Positions 19,244 to 30,124 of a stretch of 64,000 nucleotides of DNA are shown in pieces. Source of the DNA: Coniochaeta sp. PMI_546. Lineage: Eukaryota > Ascomycota > Sordariomycetes > Coniochaetales > Coniochaetaceae. Made by a program: the position numbers and the translations under genes. Each line of letters begins with the position of its first letter. The stretch's first letter is position 1. Below the pieces are notes generated by a model. The model had not been told where the DNA came from. It did not search any database and saw only the letters and a program-made list of their open reading frames with translations. The stretch lies in assembly GCA_021432605.1 (NCBI GenBank), contig MU271144.1, forward strand, positions 496,001-560,000, read 5' to 3'.

Positions 19244-20786
19244 TCAATCAAGCTCTTGCTCTTCTTCCTCTTCCTCCTCCTCCTCCTCATCTTCATCGTC
19301 GGATCCGCCATTCGTGTGAGGTGCCTCCACCGGTTCCGAGGGAGCGATCCCCGCAGCCATTTGCCGCTCTCTGAGTTCCTGCATCTTCTCTTCCAGATAC
19401 TCTGGGCAGAACTTCTTGCAGAGGAACTCCATGTCCTGGTAGATACTATTGAAGATTCCGTCAGTCATGGCGGCAAAGTGCAAGGTTTAACTTTACGTAC
19501 ACTGGCCGCTGGTCCGATCCTGGCACGTAGCAAGCGCTAGCGATGTTGTATGGTAGGGAGTACAGCCGATTGCGGTCGTCCCAGTCATTCACTGTAGCTC
19601 ATCTTAGTACCGGATTCAAAGACATCATCACTCCGGTTGCCCTACCTGGCTCCGACATTCTGTAACTCTGCTTGTAGGCCTTTACGTAAGCCTTGTTACT
19701 CAGTCTGTGCCGTGGTGCTCTCCAGTTACCGATGTCGTACTCGTTGTGAGTGTAGAAAGTGCAGACGTCGAAGATCATGGCCTTGCCGGTTCGCATGTCC
19801 ATGGCCGTGTTACCGTCCCAGCAATCGCCGTGGCAGAGACAGGGTTTGATGGTCCGGCCCTCTTCCTGAAGCGGCAAGAGCAATCGCGGCACGACCTTCT
19901 CGAGGGTACAGGCGGCCACGACGTCCCACTCGGGCCACTTCAGGAGTTCGGTGCCATGCTCGACGAAGCGAGCCAAGTGTCGCTTGAACACGGCACTCCA
20001 GGACTCATCCCAGTGATCGACGTCTTGGATAACCCTTGAGTAACATGTCGGGATGTGGAACCCGAACTTCCCCGTCGGAGACTGAGATACCTTGTGCAGG
20101 TCGGCGAGCGATTTGCCTAGCGCCTTAGGCTCGGCAGGGACCTTGCCAAACTCGCGGAACTCCATCAGGAGGAAGTAGGTCTCCGGTTCCTGTTTAGCAT
20201 ACCGGGCATGCGCGAATGGTTTGGGACAGTAGCCGGGGGTGGCCTCGTAGATGACACGGAGGCTCTCGAACTCTCCGGTAGACATGGTGTTGCCGAAGGC
20301 CTCCAGAACGAAGACCTACAGTTCCTGTCGGTAAGAACAGCTTCTGGCGATCGAGTACATGTTGTGCTCACCTTGAGGAAGTAGCTGACATGCTCACCTC
20401 CAGGCACAGCTACCACGATCTTGGCCGTGGGCCCCCAAAACGATTGGCCATACTGCGTAGAGCTGATCACTTTACTGCCAGGAACAGGTAGTGCTAACAA
20501 GCTGTGAGTAAAATTGATTTGAGCGGTATGGTTGTCTTACGTCGTTACCTTTGATGACATTCTCATCGAGCTCGAACCAGCCAACGTCGAGTACCTGAGG
20601 CGTTAGCTCGGCTAGAGCCATAAGAGCGTCCTTATCGGGCTCATTGCGAAGGTCGTCCGTACGAGGCGTGGCTTGTGCGACGTCCACCGGAACATCGCCC
20701 ACGCTTAACTGTGTAAACGGCTCAACCAACGTAATCTCTGAAGTTGCCGAGCTCACACTCGCGTGTCGCAGGGCCGTGGCAGCCAT
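19244..20786 (-). CDS. Fructosamine/ketosamine-3-kinase family protein
   Basis: Five exons on the minus strand: 20786-20549, 20493-20372, 20315-19646, 19591-19501 and 19445-19244. Introns are 54-56 nt with GT...AG ends, and the total is 440 residues. The exon joins recreate a continuous fructosamine-kinase fold: SSTQYGQSFWGPTAKI (nucleotide-binding strands), FLKVFVLEAFGNTMSTGEFE across the second junction, LCHGDCWDGN (catalytic HGD, residues about 282-284) and IFDVCTFYTHNEYDIG (metal-binding aspartate and the family HNE motif). Such kinases phosphorylate sugar-derived adducts on protein amines (ribulosamines, fructosamines), which then decay, repairing glycated proteins. The last ~20 residues are an almost pure Asp/Glu tail. 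The first ~70 residues are an unconserved, probably disordered leader. The third junction of the 3' part (exon 4 to 5, GT|T) is the least certain. Substrate specificity is inference. Confidence 0.85.
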
Positions 20787-21994
20787 GTTTTCAACAAGGC
20801 GCACCGTCTAATCGGGTATGATGATATAGGTGGTTATTCGGTGTCAGGTATCGAGCAATCTCACCTGGCGATAGAACCAGGCATAAACCGGGCAAAGATC
20901 CTAACCGGTGGGCTGGTAAAGTACATGTCAGGCTCTATATACGTTGCTACTACAAATTAACCAAGGTACCTTGGGCAGGATCAACCCGAGAGGAGGGTGT
21001 GGTTACCGCGCTGTCTGAACTTCCCCCCCTCAGTGCAAGCTCCTTCGCGCATTCGTGCATTCGTGCATCAAGGAGGCTTCAGCTCCAGGCTTACCATGGC
21101 CAATCGCCAGATGCATGACCGTGGCACGGCGGTAACCGGGGGACGATTAATCAGTACGCACCCTGCGTGCATTGGGCTATCATGCATTTGGCTACATTCC
21201 CACTTCTCGGGGTCTTCGCCATCCCAAAGCCAAGAAGGAAATTTGAAAGGAAGGATAGAAGGATCGCTGTTCCTCAACAGGTTACCTTTCATACCTTACC
21301 TCACAGAGGTGCTCTAGAGTTAGTCAGCAGGCGAGGAGCGCCGAACTCTGGCAGAAGAATACTCAAAAACGACAGCTCCATCCGACCGGACCATTATCTA
21401 GTTCGAACTTCTCTCTGCTCTCTTCTTGTATAAATCTAAGCCTCCAAGACCCTGGGACGGCCCAGGCTGCAGGCTCTCAGCACCTACCAACCAATGAGCA
21501 TGTCACCCTAGGAGTGAGCCCCGAGGAGACGACCACTCATTTCGAGCGTCGCCTGCAGAGAGAGAGATAGACCCCCCGGTCACCATTCCGTTACGGATAA
21601 CCCCCCTCACTGACCGACCCTTCCCGCCTCCCGCGCACAAGCCCACCCTCGTCTTCCATTTACGTGTGGTGATGACTGCTGACTACCCACGGCTTGACGT
21701 CGAAGGATGAGGAGCTGCAGAGCTGCCATGCCGCCACTCTGGGAGGCAAGGCTGCGTCTGTTTCTGCTTTCTCTCGTCTCTTTGCTGGGCTAGACTTGCT
21801 CACCGCTTACCTTTTTCATCTACCCTAGTGCGGTTGTGAAGACTATGTCGCGCGACCAGTTTCCAAGAGTCTAAATCTGTGAATGTGTTCGGATCCATGG
21901 TCATTGAGGCGGTTCTCTCGAGAGACTTCTTACCCCTCATCAACATGCATGTGGATAAGCATATACACGGCGAAGTAGTTTCGCTGTAGACAGC
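20787..21994. other. Divergent intergenic region
   Basis: About 1.2 kb between the divergent starts of the fructosamine-kinase-family gene and the NLR gene. It is C/T-rich in the last 500 bp, as in many fungal promoters. A palindromic CAAGGTACCTTG lies at about 20961-20972. No gene is supported. Confidence 0.55.
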
Positions 21995-24900
21995 ATGTTT
22001 CGGAACCGCTTTAAATCTACTCCTGCCGCCGACCCTCCAGACACATCGGGCGACACCTCAGCAGCCGAGGATGGGTCGAGCTTGAACTCGATAGCGATCC
22101 GTGGCGACCGGTCCATTGCGGGACCGTCTCGGACTGAGTCGCTGTCCTCCACCTTCTACCACAAGTCGCCGAACCGCACAGCCACTGGTAGTCACCATAC
22201 TTCAACGCCAGATCCGAACACCGGACTTGATCCCCTTGGACTGCAAATAGCTTACGAGCCCCAGAGCCCCCGAGGCGATATCGTCTTTGTCCATGGACTC
22301 GGTGGTTCGGCATGGCGGACCTGGTGTTGGGACCGAGAGCTACAAAACTTCTGGCCGCAGTGGCTCATCGAAGATGATCCCTTCTCGGCCTACCGGATCT
22401 CGACCTTCGGGTACAACGCAAGGTTCAAAGGGGCAGCAACGAATCTCGACATCATCGACTTTGCCAAAGATCTGCTCCTCCAGCTTTACACTACGCTTTG
22501 CCGGAACGGAACTCCATATGGTCCCATTATCTTCATCGCCCACTCGATGGGCGGACTGGTGGTGAAGAAGGCGTACATGCTCGGCAAGCATGACCGACAG
22601 TTCTCAGAGCTCATATCCAAGGTTTTCGGCATCATCTTCCTCGCGACTCCGCACCGAGGCGCTCAGCATGCCAAGGTGCTCAACAACATCCTATCTGCCG
22701 CCCCCTTGGGCGCTCCTCCGAAAGCATACGTGGCCGACCTCGAGAGGCAATCCACTTCCATCTCAGACATCAACGAGAACTTCAGACAACAATGCGAGGA
22801 GCTCTCCCTTGTCTCATTCTATGAGACTTTGAAGACGAACATGCACCTGTCAAAGGTACTCATCGTTGAGAAGGACTCGGCGGTCCTCGGGTACCCGAAC
22901 GAGGTATCCGCATCCATGGACGCTGACCACCACACTATCTGCAAATTCAGAGACCGGTTGGATCCCAACTTTATCAAGCTACGATCATTACTCAGAGCCT
23001 GGATTCTTCGTCAAATGGAGCTTGACCGTCCCGCTCTCATCGCCCGTGAGAGTAGCTATGCCGAGATCCTGAAACGGGCTCAGTCCATTCTTGGTATCCA
23101 CGATCCCGGAGAGACAGACAGTAATCTTCAGTTCATCAAGTCGCTACTTGTTGACGGTTCCGGCAGGTGGCTCACGGATAAGAGGGAGTTCCAGGCCTGG
23201 ATCAACCGTCAGACTCGAGACGACGCTGCACCTTTAACCTTTTGGATGATCGGTTTACCCGGCAAGGGCAAGACCGTCCTCTCTGCTAGTGTTATCAACT
23301 ATCTCCAGTCGATGGATCACCATGTTCAGTATCATCTATTTAGCCAAGGGCACCAAAACCGGAGGAGCATCGCGTACTGTCTTCGTTCAATTGCCGCGCA
23401 ACTGGCCGAGCAGCTGCCGGCTTTCCGGGACGCCGTGGTCGAATTCCATGAAGAGACAGGTATATCCTTCAAGTCAGAGGCGCAGACTTTTCAGTATCTG
23501 TGGGAAAAGATATTCGTGGGGATTCTCTTCAAGCTGCAGCTCAACAGACCGTTGTGGTGGGTCTTGGATGGCATCGACGAGTCGGACAATCCTTCCCTCC
23601 TTGTGACGTCTCTCAAGACCGTTCAATCGTTCACGTCGATCAAGATATACTTGAGCAGCAGGCCCCTGAAGTTTGTCTCTTTACTGGATAAGGCCCGATT
23701 AACATCATACTTCCTGCAAGACTCAGATACTGCTCACGATGTTCGGGCCTACACGCACGGCGCGGTGCGGAACGAGATACCCGATGATCCGGCCTTACAA
23801 AAAGACGTCAGCGAGAAGATACTAAGAAATGCCATGGGATCCTTCTTGTGGGTGCGGCTTGCTCTGGAGACGTTGGAGAACAACTGGCACACAAGAGAAG
23901 CAATCGAGGCTGCTTTGACGAGCGTCCCACGCGGCATGGTGGCCATGTACAAAAGAATGGTCGAGACTATCGATGCACAGCAGCCACGAAATCGAGAGAT
24001 GGCGAAGCTCATCCTGACGTGGGCTGCTTGCAGCTGGCGGCCTCTAACCCTGGATGAGATGAAGGCCGCTCTGGAGCCAGAGTTTAAAGATTTTACCAAC
24101 CTCGCCGTTACCATCAACCAGATCTGCGGGCATTTTATAAACATCGAGCAGTCAAGTAAGGCAACACCCGTTGTGTCACTAATCCACGCCACGGCAAGAG
24201 AGTTCCTCTTGAAAGGCGATGACTCGTCTCCGCCGTTTATCGACGCCAAAGAAGCTCACAAGACCTTGGCTATCCACTGCCTAACTTATTTGTCGAGTGA
24301 GCGGTGGCGGCGATATTTTAGCTCTATCCACATGAACATGAGCATGGGCAAGAAGAAGGGCCGGAGTCGAGTCGTCTTCGATGATGCCACTTGCCCGCTG
24401 CTGACGTACGCCACTTGCTTCTGGGGTTATCACGTCTCTAGATCGCCGACCGGCGCCCCCGACTTACTGAAGGCGCTTAATGTCTTCCTCAGCAATTACT
24501 GCCTGTCGTGGATCGAAGGCATCGCACTTGCCGGGAATCTCCAATACGTCTCGAGGGCTGCACAGTACTTGAAGGCTTACGTGAAGAGAGGGACGCGAAG
24601 GAGATCAATCACAGAAGACCCAGACCAGATAGTGTCCCTGAAAGACTCCCAGACCGACTTCGAGTGGGTGCAGGCTTGGGCTGTTGATCTTATCCGGGTG
24701 GTCGGAAAGTTTGGTTCGAATCTGCTTCGCAATCCACCGTCGATCTACAAGCACGTTCCGGCTTTCTGCCCGAAGGAGTCCATGCTCGGGAAAGCGTACG
24801 GATCGTCTCCGTCGCGGTTGTTGACCGTCGAGGGACTCCCATCAGAGACCTGGGATGATTGTCTGGCGAGCGTGGATATCGGTCGTGAAGACTCGGCGTC

Positions 24901-27079
24901 ACAAGTCTTAGCCACCGAGTCGTTCTTCTTGACCCTCGCCAACTCTTCCGGTACGGTTGTTGTCTGGAGCACCGAGACATGTGAAAAGGTTAAAACCATC
25001 TGCCAGGGGGAATGGGTTACCATGATGGCGCTTAATAAATCAGGCACACTGCTGGCGACTTCGGGCTACCGGACCTTCTGCGTATGGGAGGTCTCGTCCG
25101 GGAGGCGGGTCTACAGTTTCCCGAGGAAATCGCAATCCATGGTCCGGGATCTCAAGTTCTCACCCGATGACAAGCAGCTACTGATCGGATTGGACAACTG
25201 CACCGTGGCGTACCACAATCTCAACTCCGGCGAGACGGACAGAGTCTTCGTCGCTCGGCTACCGGAGAATGACACCGGCTATGTTGGCTGTCCAGGAAGT
25301 GTGGTGATCAGCCCGGACTTGACTAAAGTCGCCATGTCGTGGCGAGGCAGAGCACCTTTAGTGTGGGACCTCGACCACGGAGAATCGCTCCTCCCGTACA
25401 TGTGCAGGGTCAAGGGGCCAAACGATCCGCTGCTTTACCCTCAGCAGCTCTGGTGGCAGCCGGAGACCGGTCACTTGCTGGTGCTTTGCAACGATACTAG
25501 GCTGGTAGAGTGGCGGATTCTGGACGAATATCAGGTCGAGTATGACCATATCGGCGGCCGCGACATCTCCGTCAGCGACGATGGCAACTTCCTCTTATCC
25601 AGAGATCATCATGGGACCATAAGCATCTGGACCTTCCCCCGATATAATCTGGTCTACAGCCTACTCAACACCAACGAGCCTAGCTCTGCCATGGTGTTCA
25701 GTCCGAACTGTCAGCGCTTCTACGACATCAGGGGTTCGGTCTGCAACGTCTGGGAACCTGACGCACTGGTCCGTCCGGACGAACAGGACCTCGAAGACAA
25801 CTCCAGCTCCGGGGGAAGCTTTGCGCTGACAGAACCCATAACATCCGCCGCCTGCAGCGACCACCTGCTAATTACTACCATGGGGATGACCACCAATGAC
25901 AAATACTTCTGCTACGGCAGGGAAGATGGATCGGTGATTATCGTTGACGCGCATAGCGGCAAGAGATTGCGCAAGGTATACAACCACAGCTCTCCCGGCG
26001 ACGTTCTGGCGCTGTCTTGGTCCAAATCCGGCAAGTACATGGTATCCTGCGACGAGTACGGGCAGGTAATTGCAAAGCGACTGCAGATGAAGGAGGAAGG
26101 GAAGTGGGGCGTCTTTGCTGTCTTCGAAACCAGCCTGAAAGAGAATGCGCTCCAGTTGCTGTTCAGCCCCGACGAGAGATACCTTCTGATATCGACGCCA
26201 TCTGAGGACTTCATCTGGGATCTGAAGTCGAAGAAGGATATCCTGGCACGAAGCTGGGGCACCGATCAGTCGCGGTACTGGACGCAACATCCCTCTAATG
26301 CCGACGAGCTGATCTGGGTCGAGCCTTCGCTGTTACGAACATTCAAGTGGCCCACACTCGAGCAGCAAAAGCAGGCGAGGACATCACCACGCTCAACCTT
26401 GGAGACCAACGGAGACATGAGACAGGCAAGAACTCTCGAACCGACTCCCTCGACATCTCGGCAACCGAGTCGTGCGAGCGACCGCCAGCGAACAGTCCAA
26501 TGGGCGACAACAGTCCTGGCTGATAACCAACACCTCCTAATCTACGCCACCCTGCCCCAAGAACGCAGCGTTCACTGGGCATCCGACATATGCCAAGGCG
26601 GCCTGGAACTCTCGATCCTGCACCTCTCTGACCTGACCTCGTCGAAATCTGTCTCCCAATCCTCCACCCTCCTGACACCTCAGGTCGACAGCGATCTCTA
26701 CGTCCCAGTCAGCACCGTCTCACACTCACTCGTAGAACACATTAAACTTCTGGTCGGCATGCAAGGAACCTCCATCGTATTTCTCGACCACGAAGGCTGG
26801 CTGTCGACTTGGGACGTCACCACCGCCCCGAATCTTCCCAAGGGCGATACCGAAACACCCATAAAGCAAGCCGGCGCAAGTGCCGACAGCGTGCACCACC
26901 ACCACACCACCGTGGAGTGCGACATCGAGGGCATAGAAGGGCTGACGCGGCATTTCTTCGCGCCCAAGGACTGGCTCAACACCAACACCAGCCATTTAAC
27001 CGTCGTACACGGGCAAGGGACACTGTTCTGTCCTAGATATGGAGAGGTGGCTATTGTGAGGAATGGAATGAGACTATGA
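21995..27079 (+). CDS. NOD-like receptor: SesB-type hydrolase + NACHT + WD40-like propeller
   Basis: A single 1694-codon exon from ATG 21995. Residues ~1-90 are polar. Residues ~95-320 form an alpha/beta-hydrolase (SesB/lipase-like) domain with VFVHGLGGSAWRTW, the nucleophile elbow FIAHSMGGLVV (Ser184) and DHHTICKF, which supplies a candidate histidine. A NACHT NTPase follows: WMIGLPGKGKTVLSA is the P-loop (Gly420-Thr427), LWWVLDGIDESDN is Walker B, and LSSRPLKF is a sensor-like strand. Helical winged-helix/HD-like sequence runs to ~960. The C-terminal ~700 residues hold roughly ten divergent WD-type repeats (for example GTVVVWSTET, TFCVWEVSSG, GTISIWTF). Family members act in non-self recognition and regulated cell death; on ligand binding to the propeller, NACHT oligomerises and activates the N-terminal effector. 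No nonsense or frameshift is seen, so the gene looks intact. The ligand is unknown. Confidence 0.9.
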   Translation: MFRNRFKSTPAADPPDTSGDTSAAEDGSSLNSIAIRGDRSIAGPSRTESLSSTFYHKSPNRTATGSHHTSTPDPNTGLDPLGLQIAYEPQSPRGDIVFVHGLGGSAWRTWCWDRELQNFWPQWLIEDDPFSAYRISTFGYNARFKGAATNLDIIDFAKDLLLQLYTTLCRNGTPYGPIIFIAHSMGGLVVKKAYMLGKHDRQFSELISKVFGIIFLATPHRGAQHAKVLNNILSAAPLGAPPKAYVADLERQSTSISDINENFRQQCEELSLVSFYETLKTNMHLSKVLIVEKDSAVLGYPNEVSASMDADHHTICKFRDRLDPNFIKLRSLLRAWILRQMELDRPALIARESSYAEILKRAQSILGIHDPGETDSNLQFIKSLLVDGSGRWLTDKREFQAWINRQTRDDAAPLTFWMIGLPGKGKTVLSASVINYLQSMDHHVQYHLFSQGHQNRRSIAYCLRSIAAQLAEQLPAFRDAVVEFHEETGISFKSEAQTFQYLWEKIFVGILFKLQLNRPLWWVLDGIDESDNPSLLVTSLKTVQSFTSIKIYLSSRPLKFVSLLDKARLTSYFLQDSDTAHDVRAYTHGAVRNEIPDDPALQKDVSEKILRNAMGSFLWVRLALETLENNWHTREAIEAALTSVPRGMVAMYKRMVETIDAQQPRNREMAKLILTWAACSWRPLTLDEMKAALEPEFKDFTNLAVTINQICGHFINIEQSSKATPVVSLIHATAREFLLKGDDSSPPFIDAKEAHKTLAIHCLTYLSSERWRRYFSSIHMNMSMGKKKGRSRVVFDDATCPLLTYATCFWGYHVSRSPTGAPDLLKALNVFLSNYCLSWIEGIALAGNLQYVSRAAQYLKAYVKRGTRRRSITEDPDQIVSLKDSQTDFEWVQAWAVDLIRVVGKFGSNLLRNPPSIYKHVPAFCPKESMLGKAYGSSPSRLLTVEGLPSETWDDCLASVDIGREDSASQVLATESFFLTLANSSGTVVVWSTETCEKVKTICQGEWVTMMALNKSGTLLATSGYRTFCVWEVSSGRRVYSFPRKSQSMVRDLKFSPDDKQLLIGLDNCTVAYHNLNSGETDRVFVARLPENDTGYVGCPGSVVISPDLTKVAMSWRGRAPLVWDLDHGESLLPYMCRVKGPNDPLLYPQQLWWQPETGHLLVLCNDTRLVEWRILDEYQVEYDHIGGRDISVSDDGNFLLSRDHHGTISIWTFPRYNLVYSLLNTNEPSSAMVFSPNCQRFYDIRGSVCNVWEPDALVRPDEQDLEDNSSSGGSFALTEPITSAACSDHLLITTMGMTTNDKYFCYGREDGSVIIVDAHSGKRLRKVYNHSSPGDVLALSWSKSGKYMVSCDEYGQVIAKRLQMKEEGKWGVFAVFETSLKENALQLLFSPDERYLLISTPSEDFIWDLKSKKDILARSWGTDQSRYWTQHPSNADELIWVEPSLLRTFKWPTLEQQKQARTSPRSTLETNGDMRQARTLEPTPSTSRQPSRASDRQRTVQWATTVLADNQHLLIYATLPQERSVHWASDICQGGLELSILHLSDLTSSKSVSQSSTLLTPQVDSDLYVPVSTVSHSLVEHIKLLVGMQGTSIVFLDHEGWLSTWDVTTAPNLPKGDTETPIKQAGASADSVHHHHTTVECDIEGIEGLTRHFFAPKDWLNTNTSHLTVVHGQGTLFCPRYGEVAIVRNGMRL

Positions 27080-28506
27080 CTTTTTTTTTCTCTCTCTTTT
27101 GTATTTCCATATACCAGCAAGCAAGGGAGTTGGGGTTTTTGAGATTTGCATTCTTGGGAGGAGATACCACTTGGCATCGAATATCTACCTGTGTCTTCCT
27201 TGGATGTAAAGTGTCTGGAAATTTCGATACCCAACAAGAGAGAAGTGAGAACCATTGGTATATTATAGTGTTCGTGCGTCCTACCAAGCAGTGAAAAGAG
27301 GTCCATACCGAAGAGCGAAGACTATGAGTAGGCACACAGCGTAACGAAGGCGACAGCGCGTGCTCCGGCTCCGGTCCGGGACTGCTACCGCAGCCCGGAG
27401 ACGGTGATGAAGTGGCGGGTGGATCAAGTCCGTGCCGGGCGCCAAGCTACCCATCGACGGACAACGCTAGCATGAAGTTCTAGTCTCGGGTAGGCAGGAT
27501 ATACGACATCATGACTGCAATACGGTTACAATCGATATGCCATAGAGAAAGGTCGGGGCAAGATAGATTCCACCATTCCGTTAGAGGAACAAGCAGCTCT
27601 CTGATCGAGGACGTCATAAGGTAACGCTCGCTACAAGGTCGCTAACGGCTGTTAGGAAGCTCTGACTTACCTTACACGTGATGTCTAAATGAGACTAACT
27701 GACTAACTACAGTATCGGATGTAGTGATCGCGAAGTTCCTTACTATGTACAGCGCAGAGGGGGGGAGGTTTTTGTCGATCTCGGCGCCGCGAAGCCGACC
27801 GCCCGCGATGGTCGCTGAAAGCATTGGCACACACGCTGGATTACAGGCTGACGGGACAGCCTACCAGAGAACGGGCATGGAAATCTTTGCGGGGGAGACA
27901 GGGGCAGGGCAGTCAGCAGCACTGCCCCACTGATTTGCCAGTCAGGATTCCAGTTTCCGCGCAGTTTCCAGTTTCTGCACCCGTCAGACAGAAAAAGAGG
28001 GCAGGGAGGGGTGCCTTTTACGGTAGACGGCAGCTGGACGGGAGGAGTCGAACGGGCACCGCTGACATGCTGACAGGAATGACATGGCTGCTGCATGGGG
28101 CCATTTTGGGGCCCTTGGGCAGAAGGGCCCCTGCATCCGATCCCCCAAAAGCCCAGATCTGCCCTTCCCGGCCAAGGAACCATCCAATCGTACTCGCCTG
28201 TCTTCGCAATCCAGAACATAAATCGGGTTGCTCCCACTTGCAAGTCTGCGCGCCCACGGCCCGTTGAAATCTCGGTTTCTCCATTGATGCTTTGCACTGT
28301 CTTTCCGATCGACTGCCGAGTTCAGTTAAAGCGTCATCACCAGCAATTGATGTCTGTTTTCATAGTCACTTGGCTTTGACCTCAAGTAACTATTAGGCCT
28401 CGACCTCGACCTCCTCTCGCAATCGATATAATACCCGGCGCATCCGGCGTCATTAACCCCTCCAATCATCAAATCCATCGTATCTTTCTCTTCGCCAACC
28501 GCCACA
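27080..28506. other. Intergenic with a GC-rich inverted repeat
   Basis: About 1.4 kb between two plus-strand genes. It has C/T-rich promoter-like sequence at the right end and a perfect 9-bp inverted repeat (28108-28131). Overlapping open frames on both strands around 27750-28300 reflect GC-rich composition and show no family likeness or intron structure. Confidence 0.5.
28108..28131. repeat. GC-rich inverted repeat (hairpin)
   Basis: GGGGCCCTT at 28108-28116 is the exact reverse complement of AAGGGCCCC at 28123-28131, with a 6-nt loop. It lies about 375 bp upstream of the next ATG. Function is unknown. Confidence 0.85.
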
Positions 28507-29496
28507 ATGCCAATCCGGAACCCCTTCGCCCGCCGTCCCGGCCTCACCATCCCCACCGACGAGAACGCCCGCCCCGGCTCCGCAGCCTCAAACACAGATG
28601 TCGCCCACCCGGGCTTCGAGCGCGTCGACACAGTCGGCTCCAAAGCCTCCTCGGCCGTCAGCGTGCGCAGCTCCCGGAGCCAGGACAATGGCGAGTACAA
28701 GATGAGTGGTAAGGCCTGAATCTCGCCAAAATAGCTTCATCCGGACGGTCAACTGACAAGCCGTAAAAAAAAAGTGGTCAACGACAGCGGAGTCTACCTG
28801 CCGCCCTCACCAGTCGAAAAGGAGGCCACATGGCCCCGTCGCTATCTATCGCGCAACTCGACCGACACAAAGAGCAGCGTCGGCGCCGGCGAGATCGAGC
28901 ACTTCTCCATCTCGCGCGAATCATTCGATTCCTACCGAAGGTCATTTGTATGTTTTCCCCCGCGGTCACGCTCGACACCTTCCTTCTGCATGTCTCACCC
29001 CCCGCTCCACCGCGCGATAAGAACAACCCCCCGGCCAAAATTAACAAAAAATCTACAGGACATATCCGCCCGCAGCCCCATAGTAACAGTCGACACCTCC
29101 GCCCCGCGGCAATCCCTCGACTCCCGCTTCCCGCGCCTGCCCTACCACCGCTCCAGCCTGGCCGAGCGGCGGCCGGCCGTGCCCACCACGGCCGAGGAGT
29201 CGAACTTCGAGGACGTGGGTCTGAACGACGAGAACAGCAGGCCCCAGACCCAGCCGAAGAAGAGGAGCTTCTTCTCCAAGTTCGGCTCGGACGAGAGCGA
29301 GGCCGCCCCAACGGGGGGTGGCGGTGGTGGTGCTGCCTCCCAGCCGCAGACGCAGCAGCATGCCGGGATCGCGAGCAGGCTGCTGGGCGGGCGGAAGAGG
29401 GGCCAGAGCGGTCAGGGCGCCGAGCTGGGCGTCATGCCGCTTGGGGAGAGGCCGAGGACGGCGGGGACGCTGGTCGAGGCTGAGGTTTCGTCTTAG
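28507..29496 (+). CDS. Conserved-looking small Ser-rich protein, unknown function
   Basis: Three exons, 28507-28708, 28775-28947 and 29059-29496, give 270 residues. The first intron (66 nt) has GTAAGG, a CTGAC branch and AAG end. The second (111 nt) has GTATGT and CTACAG. The N-terminus MPIRNPFARRPG and segments VYLPPSPVEKEATWPRRYLS, SISRESFDSYRRSFDISARS and KKRSFFSKFGSDE look like conserved islands in an otherwise disordered, Ser/Gly/Gln-rich protein. I recall similar short proteins across Pezizomycotina but no function. The second intron is a multiple of three and has no stop, so an unspliced form with 37 extra residues is possible. The extra stretch is Pro/Thr/Arg-rich and looks non-coding. 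No membrane span or signal peptide is seen. Confidence 0.7.
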
Positions 29497-30124
29497 GTGG
29501 ACAATCCTCAGTGAGAAGCGGGGTGTGGTTTGCTGGGGTTTTGTCAGGCTAGAACGCATTGAAATGATGCGATGGGTGTTTGAGGTGTATATCCAGACAG
29601 AAGTTTGTTTGTATTATTGGAGTCTAGAGGGGATACGGAGTCATGGCTGGGCGGTTCAAACTTGTGTTAAAGCATCAGAGGATACGGGGTGGGATTGATA
29701 CATTCGTTAAACCTGTCGAGCATGTCTTGAAAAGTTTGGGTACGGAACGGATGGACTCACTCGTTTGGCCGCGGCCGGCATTACTGGGGTATGGCGGAGC
29801 AACGGTGTTCGGCAGACGAACCGCATGCACTCAATCGCCGACATTATGATATCTATGATAGACAAGGCTAGGCGTATCATGCCTCCTTCGTCTGCTAATG
29901 ATAATGAGCATTGTACCTCACTGTGTGGCTGTTCGGATGCTCTGTGATGCGCTTACACCATTCTGTCAACGACCTAGAAAACCATGCGAGGCTATGCTAG
30001 TCCAGATGATATATATATATATATACACCAACATCTAGCTTATGCACAATTGTAGTAGGCCTGTCTATATCATAGTCGTATGTGCAGGCAGGCACGCTGA
30101 CAATCCACCATCAGAACCACTCCT
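29497..30124. other. Convergent intergenic region with (AT)n
   Basis: About 0.6 kb between the 3' ends of the Ser-rich protein gene and the NOP12 gene. It holds an AT dinucleotide run at 30009-30025 and nothing else recognisable. Confidence 0.6.
30009..30025. repeat. (AT)n microsatellite
   Basis: Eight AT units in the convergent 3' flanks of two genes. Confidence 0.9.
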
